The notes under the pieces: generated by a model
The model's database searches: none
What the model saw: the letters and a program-made list of their open reading frames with translations, nothing else
Told to the model about the DNA's origin: nothing
Source of the DNA: Nocardioides marmotae
GTDB lineage: Bacteria; Actinomycetota; Actinomycetes; Propionibacteriales; Nocardioidaceae
Assembly (NCBI RefSeq): GCF_013177455.1
Contig: NZ_CP053660.1
Coordinates: forward strand, 124,001-188,000
Length of the DNA stretch: 64,000 nt
Direction of reading: 5' to 3'
Translations under genes and position numbers: made by a program
In this document: positions 47,768 to 56,700 of the stretch, one piece after another
Numbering within the stretch: the stretch's first letter is position 1
Layout of the letters: the number at the start of each line of letters is the position of its first letter

Positions 47768-49264
47768 TCAGGCGGAGGCGACGCGGGAGCGGGCGGCGGC
47801 GAGACCGGCGCGGCGGCCGAAGAAGGAGCCCTCGCCGAGCTGGGTGCCCGAGCAGTAGCCCTTGCCGTCCTGGGCGATGTTCGAGGCGCACGCGCCGGCG
47901 GCGTACAGCCCGGCGACGACGGAGCCGTCAGCGCGCTGCACCTCCCCGTCGACGGTGGTGCGCATGCCGCCGAGGGTGAACCCGGCGTAGATCGCCTTGC
48001 CCAGCGTCAGGTCGAAGACGGCCCACGGCCCGACCCGCTGGGAGGCGAGCCAGTCGGGGTGCTTGTGGAAGTCGGGGTCCTCGCCGCGGTCCGCGGCGTC
48101 GTTGTAGCGCTCCAGGGTCTCCTGGACCGACCCGGCGGGCAGGTCGAGCGCCGCTTCGAGCTCGGCGAGGGTCTCGTAGCCGTCGATGAGCGGGACGAGG
48201 GGGTACTTCGCGTACTCGACGTGCTCGCTGTCCACGACGAGGTACGCCGCCGAGCCGGGCTGCTCGACGACGAACTGCGAGGTGCGCGAGTGGTAGGAGT
48301 CCTCGGCCACGAAGCGCTTGCCCTCGCGGTTGACGATCACGCCGGTGAGCAGCACCGAGGGCGGGTAGAACGGGGCGGTCACGAACGGCTCGGCCATGTG
48401 CTTGAGCTCGGCGCCGACCGAGTTGCCGAGCCGGATGCCGAGCCCGTCGTCGTAGGTCGAGCCGAGCACGAACGGCTTCTCGGCCAGCTGCGGGGTGTGC
48501 TCGGCGACCATGTCGGGGTTCATCACGAAGCCGCCCGCGGCGAGGACCACCCCGCCGGCGAGCACGTGGCCGGTGGTCTCGAAGGAGCGCCAGGCGACGC
48601 CGACGACCGTGCCGGCGTCGTCGACGACGAGGTGGGTCGCCCCGGTCTCGTAGCGGACCTCGGCGCCGGCCTCCTCGAGCCGGTCGCGCAGCAGGTCCAT
48701 CACCATCTTGGTGCCCTCGGTGTCGCCGGCGACGGGCACCTTGTGCCCGCGCGGGGCGGGCCGCGCCTGCTCGCGGTAGGGCCAGACCTTCTCGCTGCCG
48801 GTGTACATCAGCCCCTGGGTGCCGGGCTGGATGACGGCCTTCTCGGGGTAGTAGGAGCGCTCGAACTCGAACCCGAGGCCCTCGAGCCAGTCGAAGTGCT
48901 CGACCGAGCCCTCGCAGTAGGCGCGGATCTTGTCGTGCTCGGGCTCCTTGGAGACCGCGACGAGGTAGCGGTACATCTCCTCGACCGAGTCCTCGTGGCC
49001 GGTGGCCTGCTGCACCGCGGTCCCGCCGCCGAGGTAGAAGTGGCCGCCGGAGAGGCTGGAGGTGCCGCCGTGGACCGCGGCCCGCTCGAGCACGAGCACC
49101 CGCGCGCCGGCCCGGGCCGCCTCGAGCGCCGCGCACCCGCCGGCGATGCCGAAGCCCACGACCACGACGTCGTACGTCGGGGTGTCGGCCGGCAGCGAGG
49201 AGGCGGGGACCGTCGCGGGGACCTCGGTGCCCTTGGTGGCGGTGTCGGGGGTCGTCGCAGTCAT
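47768..49264 (-). CDS. KstD/fumarate-reductase-type FAD oxidoreductase with a KstR-type promoter
   Basis: It is a 498-aa flavoprotein from ATG 49264. It has a Rossmann motif YDVVVVGFGIAGGCAALEA near residue 31, the superfamily loop HGGTSSLSGGHFYLGGG, and C-terminal GLYAAGACASNIAQDGKGYC with GTQLGEGSFFGRRAG. It belongs with 3-ketosteroid dehydrogenase and fumarate-reductase flavoproteins. A TnnAACnnGTTnnA operator overlapping its -10 places it in a steroid-type regulon. Either a 3-ketosteroid Delta-1/Delta-4 dehydrogenase or a steroid-ring reductase is plausible. It is not clustered with other steroid genes here. Confidence 0.82.
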   Translation of the reverse strand: MTATTPDTATKGTEVPATVPASSLPADTPTYDVVVVGFGIAGGCAALEAARAGARVLVLERAAVHGGTSSLSGGHFYLGGGTAVQQATGHEDSVEEMYRYLVAVSKEPEHDKIRAYCEGSVEHFDWLEGLGFEFERSYYPEKAVIQPGTQGLMYTGSEKVWPYREQARPAPRGHKVPVAGDTEGTKMVMDLLRDRLEEAGAEVRYETGATHLVVDDAGTVVGVAWRSFETTGHVLAGGVVLAAGGFVMNPDMVAEHTPQLAEKPFVLGSTYDDGLGIRLGNSVGAELKHMAEPFVTAPFYPPSVLLTGVIVNREGKRFVAEDSYHSRTSQFVVEQPGSAAYLVVDSEHVEYAKYPLVPLIDGYETLAELEAALDLPAGSVQETLERYNDAADRGEDPDFHKHPDWLASQRVGPWAVFDLTLGKAIYAGFTLGGMRTTVDGEVQRADGSVVAGLYAAGACASNIAQDGKGYCSGTQLGEGSFFGRRAGLAAARSRVASA

Positions 49265-49270
49265 GCGCTG

Positions 49271-49276
49271 AATCTA
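49271..49276 (-). promoter_or_regulatory. -10 hexamer TAGATT of the KstD-like gene
   Basis: On the minus strand TAGATT is followed by 6 nt and ATG 49264, the leaderless spacing. The KstR-type operator overlaps it by two bases. Confidence 0.6.
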
Positions 49277-49288
49277 GAACAAGTTCCA
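49275..49288. promoter_or_regulatory. KstR-type operator TnnAACnnGTTnnA
   Basis: TAGAACAAGTTCCA matches the mycobacterial KstR consensus TnnAACnnGTTnnA at every fixed base, with AGAAC/GTTC near-palindromic arms. It covers the -35/-10 side of the leaderless KstD-like promoter, where a TetR-family repressor would block RNA polymerase. It also lies 22 bp upstream of the divergent ResA-like gene, which could be coregulated. Confidence 0.65.
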
Positions 49289-49309
49289 GTTGCGTGCGAT
49301 CCTCGGTCC

Positions 49310-50365
49310 ATGGCCCCGTCCACCGCCTCGTCCGCGACCCTCGTGCTCGTCGACGTGGACGGCGCCGAGCACGCCCTGCCGCTGCGCGGCGCCGACCCGC
49401 TCCGCGTCGACGGCGCGGCGCTCGCGGAGGCGACCGGGTGGGCGCTCAAGCCGGTCGGGCTGTGCCGCGGGGAGACCTGCGTGCCGCTCCTCGGTCGCGA
49501 CGTGGTGGACCCGGACGACCCGGCCGCGGTCGACCTGCGGGCGTGGGCCGACGCGCTCGGGCTGCTCGTGGCCGCCGACGAGGAGGCGGGCGTCGTGGCC
49601 CTCGCACCCAGCGCGGCGGCCCGGGCCCGCGAGGTCGGCGACGGGCGCGCGCCGAGCCTGACCCTGCCCGACGTCGACGGGAACCCGGTCTCCTTCGGCG
49701 ACCTCTCGGGCCACAAGCGGGTCCTGGTCACCTGGGCGTCCTGGTGCGGGTGCCGCCACGAGCTCGCCGGCTGGCAGAGGCTCCAGGACGAGCTCGCCGA
49801 GACCGGCCTGAAGGTCTTCTCGGTCGCCCTCGACGCCGACCCCGAGGACGCCCGGCCCTGGATCGAGGCCGGCGCGCCGACGTACCCGGTCGTCGTCGAC
49901 ACCGCGCACGTCACCGCCGAGCGGTACGGCATCACCAACGTGCCCTCGGTGGTGTGGGTCGACGAGGAGGACCGGATCGTCAAGCCGCCGACGATCGCCC
50001 CCGGCGACGACCAGTTCGTGGAGTTCACCCGGATCGAGGCCGAGCAGCACCACGCGCTGCTGCGGCGGTGGGCCCGCGACGGCGAGCTGCCCGCGAGCGC
50101 CGGGGCCACGCTGCCGGTGCGCACCGACGCCGAGCAGCTCGCCCTCGCCGAGCGGCGGGTGGCGGCCCACCTCCAGCGGACCGGGCGCACCGACGCCGCC
50201 CGGGCCCACCTCGCCGCCGCCCAGGAGCTCGCGCCGTGGGACTGGACCGTGCGCCGCGGTGGGATCGCGATGACCGGCGGAGACCCGTTCCTCGGAGCGG
50301 AGTTCACCTCGTTCTGGGAGATGTGGGACGCCTCGGGGCGTCCGGGTTACCCGCCAACCACCTGA
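49310..50365 (+). CDS. ResA/TlpA-like thioredoxin-fold protein with WCGC active site
   Basis: It is a 351-aa protein from ATG 49310. The first 110 residues contain GLCRGETCVPLLG and an unrecognised alpha/beta region. A thioredoxin-fold redoxin domain follows (APSLTLPDVDGNPVSFGDLS, then VLVTWASWCGCRHELAGWQ, then YGITNVPSVVWVDEEDRI with the cis-Pro). A helical C-terminal tail resembles a TPR-like hairpin. No signal peptide is visible, so it is cytosolic. The motif is C-G-C rather than CxxC, as in ResA-like proteins with a WAxx[C/U]GC active site, some of which are selenoproteins; here the codon is TGC (Cys). Function unproven, probably a peroxidase or thiol oxidoreductase. Confidence 0.75.
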   Translation: MAPSTASSATLVLVDVDGAEHALPLRGADPLRVDGAALAEATGWALKPVGLCRGETCVPLLGRDVVDPDDPAAVDLRAWADALGLLVAADEEAGVVALAPSAAARAREVGDGRAPSLTLPDVDGNPVSFGDLSGHKRVLVTWASWCGCRHELAGWQRLQDELAETGLKVFSVALDADPEDARPWIEAGAPTYPVVVDTAHVTAERYGITNVPSVVWVDEEDRIVKPPTIAPGDDQFVEFTRIEAEQHHALLRRWARDGELPASAGATLPVRTDAEQLALAERRVAAHLQRTGRTDAARAHLAAAQELAPWDWTVRRGGIAMTGGDPFLGAEFTSFWEMWDASGRPGYPPTT

Positions 50366-50422
50366 CCGGGTGGGTCCGCGGCCCTAGACTTTGCTTCCGC
50401 CGCCCGGACCAGCAGAGGTGAC

Positions 50423-51934
50423 ATGACGTTCGACGCCCATCAGCTCGACGTCTTCCTGCTGGTCGGCTCGGCCGTGGCCCTCCTCGCGATCCTCGCCGTG
50501 CGCGCCTCCAGCCGCGCCGGGCTGCCCAGCCTGCTGATCTACCTGCTCATGGGCGTGCTGCTCGGGGAGGCCGGCCTCGGCATCGACTTCGAGGACGCCG
50601 AGGCCGCCCACGCGCTCGGCTTCGCCGCCCTCGTCGTGATCCTCGCCGAGGGCGGCCTGACCACGAACTGGCGCGAGATCCGCCCGGCCATGCGCCTCGG
50701 CGTCGCCCTCTCCACCCTCGGGGTCGCGGTCTCGGTGGGCGTCGTCGCCTGCGCCGCGCACTACCTGCTCGGCCTGGACTGGCAGCTCGCGGTGCTCCTC
50801 GGCGCCGCCACCTCGGCGACCGACGCCGCCGCGGTGTTCTCGGTGCTGCGCGCCGTTCCCCTCCCGAGCCGCCTGACCGGCGCGCTCGAGGCGGAGTCGG
50901 GCCTCAACGACGCGCCCGTCGTGGTGCTCGTCGTGCTCGTCTCCACCGGCGCGGCCGCCGAGGACGGGCCGCTGGCGATGCTCGCGCTGATCGTCTTCGA
51001 GCTCCTCGCCGGCGTCGCGATCGGCCTGGCCGTCGGGTTCGGCGGCGCCTGGGTGATGCGCCGCGCGGCCCTGCCGTCCTCCGGGCTCTACCCGATCGCG
51101 GTCGTCTGCCTCACGGTCCTCGCCTACGCCACCGGCGCCGCCGTCCACGCCTCCGGCTTCGCCGCGGTGTACGTCGCCGCGCTGGTGCTCGGCAACGCCG
51201 AGCTGCCCCACCGGGCGGCCACCCGCTCGTTCTCCGAGGGGGTCGCCTGGATCGCGCAGATCGGCCTGTTCGTGATGCTCGGGCTGCTGCTCTCCCCGGG
51301 CCGGATCGGCTGGGACGTCGTCGGCATCGCGTTCGCCTCGGGCCTGGTCCTCACCTTCGTGGCCCGGCCGCTCTCGGTGGCGCTGTGCGGCCTGGTGCAG
51401 CCGATGCCGGTGCGCGAGCTGGCGTTCATCTCCTGGGCCGGCCTGCGGGGCGCGGTCCCGATCGTGTTCACCACGATCCCGCTGGCCGAGGGGGTCGACG
51501 GTGCCGACCGGCTCTTCGACATCGTCTTCGTGCTGGTGGTGATCTACACGCTGGTGACCGGACCGACCCTGCCGCTGGTCGCCCGGCTGCTGCGGGTCGC
51601 GCGCCGCTCCGAGCCGCGGGACCTCGACCTCGAGGCGGCCCCGCTCGAGCGGATCGCGGCCGACCTGCTCCAGGTGACGATCAGCCCCCGCTCGCTCATG
51701 CACGGGGTGGAGGTCGGCGAGCTGCGGCTGCCCAAGGGCGCCTCGGTCTCGATGGTGATCCGTGACGGGGAGACCCTCGTCCCCGAGCACCGCACCGTGC
51801 TCCGCCGCGGCGACGACCTCCTCGTCGTCACCCCGCGCCGGGTCCGCGAGCGGACCGAGCAGCGGCTGCGGTCGGTCTCGCTGGGTGGCCGGCTCGCCCA
51901 GTGGCTGGACGACCCGCCGGACGAGCGCGACTGA
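50423..51934 (+). CDS. Potassium/proton antiporter (CPA1, NhaP2/CvrA-like) with TrkA-C domain
   Basis: It is a 503-aa protein from ATG 50423 with AGAGGTGAC upstream, and TAGACT at 50384-50389 as a likely -10. About 12-13 membrane helices are present. Family motifs are LIYLLMGVLLGEAGLG, ATSATDAAAVFSVLR (the ATDAA ion-site helix) and EAESGLNDAPVVVLVV (the ND pair). ISWAGLRGAVPIVFTTIPL is also conserved. The C-terminal 120 residues form a TrkA-C ligand-binding domain (SPRSLMHGVEVGELRLPKGA, and VLRRGDDLLVVTPRR). It exchanges cytoplasmic K+ or Na+ for protons, probably gated by a nucleotide or ion. Confidence 0.92.
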   Translation: MTFDAHQLDVFLLVGSAVALLAILAVRASSRAGLPSLLIYLLMGVLLGEAGLGIDFEDAEAAHALGFAALVVILAEGGLTTNWREIRPAMRLGVALSTLGVAVSVGVVACAAHYLLGLDWQLAVLLGAATSATDAAAVFSVLRAVPLPSRLTGALEAESGLNDAPVVVLVVLVSTGAAAEDGPLAMLALIVFELLAGVAIGLAVGFGGAWVMRRAALPSSGLYPIAVVCLTVLAYATGAAVHASGFAAVYVAALVLGNAELPHRAATRSFSEGVAWIAQIGLFVMLGLLLSPGRIGWDVVGIAFASGLVLTFVARPLSVALCGLVQPMPVRELAFISWAGLRGAVPIVFTTIPLAEGVDGADRLFDIVFVLVVIYTLVTGPTLPLVARLLRVARRSEPRDLDLEAAPLERIAADLLQVTISPRSLMHGVEVGELRLPKGASVSMVIRDGETLVPEHRTVLRRGDDLLVVTPRRVRERTEQRLRSVSLGGRLAQWLDDPPDERD

Positions 51935-51940
51935 GGCCGG

Positions 51941-51991
51941 GCCGCTGGGTCAAGCCGCTGGGTCAAGCCGGCGTCACTCCGGCGTCACTCC
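51941..51991. repeat. Two adjacent short tandem duplications at a convergent gene end
   Basis: GCCGCTGGGTCAA occurs at 51941-51953 and 51954-51966 (13-bp period). GGCGTCACTCC occurs at 51970-51980 and 51981-51991 (11-bp period). The second duplication includes the stop codon of the minus-strand LytR_C gene. Confidence 0.85.
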
Positions 51992-52512
51992 GGCGGGCTG
52001 CAGACGACGGTGTCGCGACCGACGCGGACCGACTCCTTGCCCTCGGCGAGCTCCTCGAAGCCGTCGCCCACCACCACGGTCACGCCGGGCTCGTCGACGT
52101 CTTGGCGCACGAACTCCGCGCCCGGGCCGAGCCGGGTGAGCACCAGCCGCACGGCCGGGTCGACCTTCGTGGGGGCCCAGACCTGGGCGAGGTCCACCTC
52201 GGTCCCCCGCGGGGCGTTGCCGGTCTCGCCCTCGACGAACCCGGCGTCGGCGAAGAGCTGCATCGTCTGGCCGGCGAGGCCTTCGCGGCCCCCGGCGTTG
52301 AGCACGTTGACGACCACCTGGTCGGCGAAGAGCCGGCTGCCCTCGCTGATGTCGGTGTCGACGCAGGTCGCGGTCTCGACCGCGCCGGGGAAGGGCTTGG
52401 TGGCCGCCGACCATCCCCACGCCGCGCCGAGGACCAGCAGCAGCGCCAGCACGCCGAGGGTCACCAGCGTGCGGACCCGCCGGTCGAGACCCTCGATGAA
52501 CCCGTCGACCAC
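51985..52512 (-). CDS. LytR_C-domain membrane protein
   Basis: It is a 175-aa protein from ATG 52512. A cytoplasmic N-terminus (DGFIEGLDRRVRT) precedes one transmembrane helix (LVTLGVLALLLVLGAAWGW) and an extracytoplasmic domain. VVVNVLNAGGREGLAGQTMQLFADAGFVEGE (shown as VVNVLNAGGREGLAGQ) is the classic LytR C-terminal domain motif, and VTVVVGDGFEEL closes it. It lacks the LytR-CpsA-Psr catalytic domain. Stand-alone proteins of this type are common in actinobacteria and probably bind wall polymers. Its start overlaps the upstream VapB-like gene (ATGA). Confidence 0.82.
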   Translation of the reverse strand: MVDGFIEGLDRRVRTLVTLGVLALLLVLGAAWGWSAATKPFPGAVETATCVDTDISEGSRLFADQVVVNVLNAGGREGLAGQTMQLFADAGFVEGETGNAPRGTEVDLAQVWAPTKVDPAVRLVLTRLGPGAEFVRQDVDEPGVTVVVGDGFEELAEGKESVRVGRDTVVCSPPE

Positions 52513-52814
52513 TAGGCGCTCCCGTCCATGTCGTGCACGCGGGCGTGCAGGACGTTGCGCTGGTGGAGCGCGGCCCGCAGGGCGCGGTGCAGCCCGTCCT
52601 CGAGGTAGTACTCACCGCGCCACAGCACGACGTGCGCGAAGAGGTCGCCGAAGAACGTCGAGTCCTCGTCGAGCAGCGCCGCGAGCTGGAGGGTGTCCTT
52701 GACCGTGACCAGCTGGTCGAGGCGGACCTGCCGCGGGGGCAACGCCGCCCATCCGCGGGCGTCCAGCCCGTGCTCGGGGTACGGGCGTCCGTCCCCGACG
52801 CGCTTGAAGATCAC
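52512..52814 (-). CDS. Conserved actinobacterial small protein (often labelled VapB-family antitoxin)
   Basis: It is a 100-aa protein from GTG 52814, predicted leaderless. MIFKRVGDGRPYPEHGLD, VRLDQLVTVKDTLQLAALLDE and YYLEDGLHRALRAALHQRN are conserved across actinobacteria. The DGLHRALRA stretch recalls the DGHHR motif of the ParB/sulfiredoxin fold. Databases often call it a VapB antitoxin, but no VapC toxin is adjacent and it is coupled to the LytR_C gene. I treat it as a conserved protein of unknown function. Confidence 0.7.
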   Translation of the reverse strand: MIFKRVGDGRPYPEHGLDARGWAALPPRQVRLDQLVTVKDTLQLAALLDEDSTFFGDLFAHVVLWRGEYYLEDGLHRALRAALHQRNVLHARVHDMDGSA

Positions 52815-52821
52815 GGTGCGG

Positions 52822-52827
52822 AGCCTA
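52822..52827 (-). promoter_or_regulatory. -10 hexamer TAGGCT of the VapB-like gene
   Basis: On the minus strand TAGGCT is followed by 7 nt and GTG 52814, another leaderless start. Confidence 0.55.
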
Positions 52828-52913
52828 CCGAGCCGGGCGGCACGGGCGCCCTCGCCCGCGGGACGGCGCGCGGGCGGACCAGGGCCCAGGCCCGGGCCGA
52901 CGGGGGAGGAGGC

Positions 52914-53105
52914 TCAGGCGGACCAGCGCAGGGAGTCATCGACGAAGTCGGCCAGCGCGTGCACGCCCCGCAGGTCCTCGCGCTCCTCCATCAGGCGCGC
53001 CAGCGCCTGGGAGTGGCGCAGGCGGAGCGCCGCACGCTGGGCGCGGATCTGCTCGAGCCTCTGGTCGATGGTGGTGGCTCGGTCGATCGCGATGGGGTTC
53101 TCCAT
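52914..53105 (-). CDS. Small helical hypothetical protein
   Basis: It is a 63-aa protein from ATG 53105 with GAGGAGG 6 nt upstream, one of the best ribosome sites in the window. It is mostly one amphipathic helix or coiled coil (DQRLEQIRAQRAALRLRHSQ, then LARLMEEREDL), ending in DFVDDSLRWSA. I do not recognise a family. The strong ribosome site and codon use favour a real gene. Confidence 0.55.
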   Translation of the reverse strand: MENPIAIDRATTIDQRLEQIRAQRAALRLRHSQALARLMEEREDLRGVHALADFVDDSLRWSA

Positions 53106-53221
53106 GACGGCCTCCTCTGCGGCTGGTGGTGGGGGGTGGCACCAGCGTGCGGTGCGTACGTCGCCACCGGGTTGACGCGCGGTTACATCCAGGTTCCACG
53201 ACAGGCGGGCACGGTGTGATC

Positions 53222-53227
53222 TACGTT
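53222..53227 (+). promoter_or_regulatory. -10 hexamer TACGTT of the second SnoaL-like gene
   Basis: TACGTT is followed by 6 nt and GTG 53234. This supports GTG 53234 over the in-frame GTG at 53216, which would lie upstream of the predicted transcript start. Confidence 0.5.
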
Positions 53228-53233
53228 GCAGCC

Positions 53234-53689
53234 GTGACCAGCTCCGACGTGGACGAGATCTGCCGGCTGAAGTACCGCTACCTGCGCACGCTCGACACCA
53301 AGTGCTGGGAGGACTTCGAGCAGTGCTTCGTGCCCGAGGCGACCGGCGACTACAACGGCCTGGTCTTCGCCGACCGCGCCGCCCTGGTGGCCTACATGCG
53401 CGAGAACATCGTCGAGGGGATGATCACCCTCCACCAGGCCCACCACCCCGAGATCACCGTCGAGGGGGACGCCGCGACCGGGCACTGGTACCTCCAGGAC
53501 AAGGTGATCGTGGAGGCGTTCCGCTTCGTGCTCGAGGGCGCCGCGATCTACACCGACCGCTACGTCCGCACCCCCGCGGGCTGGCGGGTCGCCCACACCG
53601 GTTACCGCCGCACCTACGAGATGACCTGGAGCATGGACGACGTGCCCAGCCTCAAGATCAACGGGCCCGGCAGCCACACCCACGCCTGA
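53234..53689 (+). CDS. SnoaL-like / NTF2-superfamily protein
   Basis: It is a 151-aa protein from GTG 53234. It shows EICRLKYRYLRTLDTKCWEDF, FVPEATGDYNGLVFADRAAL, QAHHPEITVEGDAATGHWYL and YTDRYVRTPAGWRVAHTGYRRTYE, an excellent match to the SnoaL_4-type branch. That branch includes bile-acid 7-alpha-dehydratase-like and steroid-cluster proteins. Conserved Tyr, Asp and His residues of that branch (RYLRTLD, and QAHHPE) are present, so a dehydratase or isomerase activity is possible. Only short similarity to the SnoaL-like protein at 3593. Confidence 0.8.
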   Translation: MTSSDVDEICRLKYRYLRTLDTKCWEDFEQCFVPEATGDYNGLVFADRAALVAYMRENIVEGMITLHQAHHPEITVEGDAATGHWYLQDKVIVEAFRFVLEGAAIYTDRYVRTPAGWRVAHTGYRRTYEMTWSMDDVPSLKINGPGSHTHA

Positions 53690-53749
53690 GCGGCCACCCG
53701 GCCCCGCCGGTCCCGAGGGTCGCGGCGGTCTCCGCGGTCGGGGCAGCCC

Positions 53750-56700
53750 TCAGAGCGTCATCTCGGTCCACGCCGTCTGCACCACGTCGAGCCCGCGGTC
53801 GCGGGTGAGCAGGCGGCCGCGACCGGGGACCGCCGGCACCGGGCGAAGGTTGCCGAGCAGCGGCCCCTCGTCCGGGTTGCCCGAGAGCAGCAGGCCGGGC
53901 ATCGCGAGGTCGCGCATCGACTGGATGACCGGCTCGTAGAGCGCGCGCGAGGCGCCACCCGAGCGCCGGGCGACCACGACGTGCAGACCCACGTCGCGGG
54001 CCTGGGCCATCAGCGGCTGCAGCACCGCGACCGGCGAGGACTGCTGGGTCGCCACGAGGTCGTAGTCGTCGACGACGACGTAGACCTCCGCACCGGTCCA
54101 CCAGCTGCGGCTGCGCAGCTGGTCGGGGGTGACGTCGGGGCCCGGGATCCGGTTCTCCAGGTACGTCGCCAGGTCGCGCAGCGCGGGCTGGGCCTGGGTG
54201 GCGGAGGTGAGGTAGTTGAGCAGGTAGTCCTCCGGCACCTCCCCGAGCAGCGAGCGGCGGTAGTCGACGACCACGATCTGCGCCTGCTGGGGGCTGCGGG
54301 TGCGCATGACCTCCTGGAGGTAGGCGCGCAGCACCGAGCTCTTCCCGGACTGGCCGTCGCCGAAGACCAGCAGGTGCGGCTCGGTGTCGGGGTCGAGCCC
54401 GACGGGGGCCAGCTCCTTCTCGTTGATGCCGAGCAGGATCCGCCGGTCGGTGACCTCCTCGGGAGGCACGCTCTCGTCGGCGCCGGCCAGGCGGCGCACC
54501 TTGGCCAGGTCGATCCGCTCGGGCAGCAGCCGCAGCTTGGGTCCGTCGGGGCCCGGCCAGGCCGCGGAGACCCGCTTGACCAGGTCGTCGACGCCGTCGC
54601 CGAGGCTCTCGGAGTCGGGGGTGCCGTCGATGCGCGGCAGCGCGCTGAGGAAGTGCAGCTTGCCCGGCACGAGGCCGCGGCCGGGGCGGCCGGTGGGCAC
54701 CAGCTGGGCGATCTTGCGGTCGATCTCGGAGTCCATCGCATCGCCGAGCCGCAGCTCGAGCCGGGTGCCGAACATGTCGCGCATCGCGGCCCGGAAGTCC
54801 GCCCAGCGGGTCGCGCCGGCGACCACGTGGAAGCCGAAGGTCAGGCCGCGGGTGGCCAGCTGCTGGATCTCCAGCTCGAGGTCGTCGAAGTCGGCGCGGA
54901 TCGTGCTCCAGCCGTCGACGACGAGGAACACGTCGCCGTACCCGTCGTCGACGCGGCCGGCCGCGCGGCGCGAGCGGTAGGTCTCGATCGAGTCGATGCC
55001 GTTGGCGCGGAAGTACGCCTCGCGGCGGTCGATGATGCCGCGCACCTCGGCGAGGATCCGGCGCACCACGTCGGGCTCGGAGCGGCTGCCGACGCCGGCC
55101 ACGTGCGGCAGCGCGGTCATCGGCGAGAAGGTGCCGCCGCCGAAGTCGAGGACGAAGAACTGCGACTCCAGCGGGGTCGTGGTGAGCGCCATGCTGGTCA
55201 CCACGGTCCGCAGCAGGGTGCTTTTGCCCGAGCGGGGCCCGCCGACGACCGCGACGTGGCCGCCCGCGCCGCTGAGATCGACGGTCAGGGTGTCGCGCCG
55301 CTGCTCGCGCGGGCGGTCGACGGTGCCGAGGGGGACGACCAGGCCGCCCAGCTCGCGCCACGCGGGGGAGACCAGGCCGACCTCGGGGTCCTCCACGAGG
55401 TCGGTCATCAGCTCGTCGAGGGTGTCGGGGACGTCGAGCGGCGGCAGCCACACCTGGTGGGCGGCGGGGCCGTGGCCGATCATGTGGCCGACCGCGATGT
55501 CGAGCAGCGACTCCTGGCTCTCGTGCTCCACGACGGGCGTGGGCTCCGGCTCGTCGCTCTCGGGGACCTCGAGGGCCAGCACCTCCGCGACGGTGAAGGG
55601 CAGGATGCCGCGCACGTGCCCGCCCTCGTCGCGGCGCACCCGCTGCCGGCCCGACGGCGGCCCGGAGACGTACGCCGCCTTGAACCGCACCAGCGTGGTC
55701 GGGTCGGGCTTGAGGTAGCCCAGGCCGGGGACCGGCGGCAGCTCGTAGGCGTCGGGAACGCCGAGCACGCCGCGCGACTCCTGCGCGCTGAAGGTGCGCA
55801 GACCGACGCGGTAGGACAGGTGGGACTCCAGCCCGCGCAGCCGGCCCTCCTCCAGCCGCTGGGAGGCCAGCAGCAGGTGCAGCCCCAGCGAGCGGCCGAG
55901 GCGGCCGATGGCGACGAAGAGGTCGATGAACTCCGGCTTGGCCGAGAGCATCTCGGAGAACTCATCGACCACGATGAACAGCGACGGCAGCGGCTCGAGG
56001 TCCTCACCGGCGCTGCGGGCCTTCTCGTAGTCGCGGACCGAGGCGTAGTTGCCGGCGTCGCGCAGCAGCTCCTGGCGACGGACCATCTCCCCGGACAGGG
56101 CGTCCTGCATGCGGTCGACGAGGGTGAGCTCGTTCTCCAGGTTGGTGATGACCGCCGAGACGTGCGGCATCTCGCTCATCCCGGCGAAGGTCGCGCCGCC
56201 CTTGAAGTCGACCAGCACCATGTTCAGCTGCTCGGGGCTGTGGGTCATCGCCAGGCCGAGGACGAGCGTGCGGAGGAACTCCGACTTGCCCGAGCCGGTC
56301 GCGCCGATGACCAGGCCGTGCGGGCCCATGCCCTGCTGGGCGGACTCCTTGATGTCGAGGTGGACCATCGAGCCGCCCTCGCCGAGACCGATCGGGACCC
56401 GCAGCCGGTCGCGCGCGGGCCGCGGGCGCCAGGCGGCCGGCGGCTCGAAGCGGCGTACGTCGCCGAGCCCGAGCAGGTCCATGAAGTCGGTCGGCCCGCT
56501 GATCTCGCTGCCGGCCGCCGGCTCCACCACGCCGGCGGCGACGGTGTGCAGCGGGGTCAGCCGCCGGGCGCAGGCCTCGGCGGTCGCGAGGTCGCACTGG
56601 TCGGCGCGGGCCGGGATCGGCTCCTCGCGCAGCCGCAGGGCGAGCACGGGCTGGCGGCCCTGGCGGTCGGGGCGGCCCTCGACCTGGATGCGCAGGCGGC

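Noticed and set aside
49745..49753. Possible selenocysteine in the WCGC motif
   Set aside because: The relevant codon is TGC, not TGA, and no SECIS-like hairpin is apparent; it encodes Cys.
52512..52814. Functional VapBC toxin-antitoxin system
   Set aside because: Only the VapB-labelled protein is present. No PIN-domain gene adjoins and the neighbour is a LytR_C protein.
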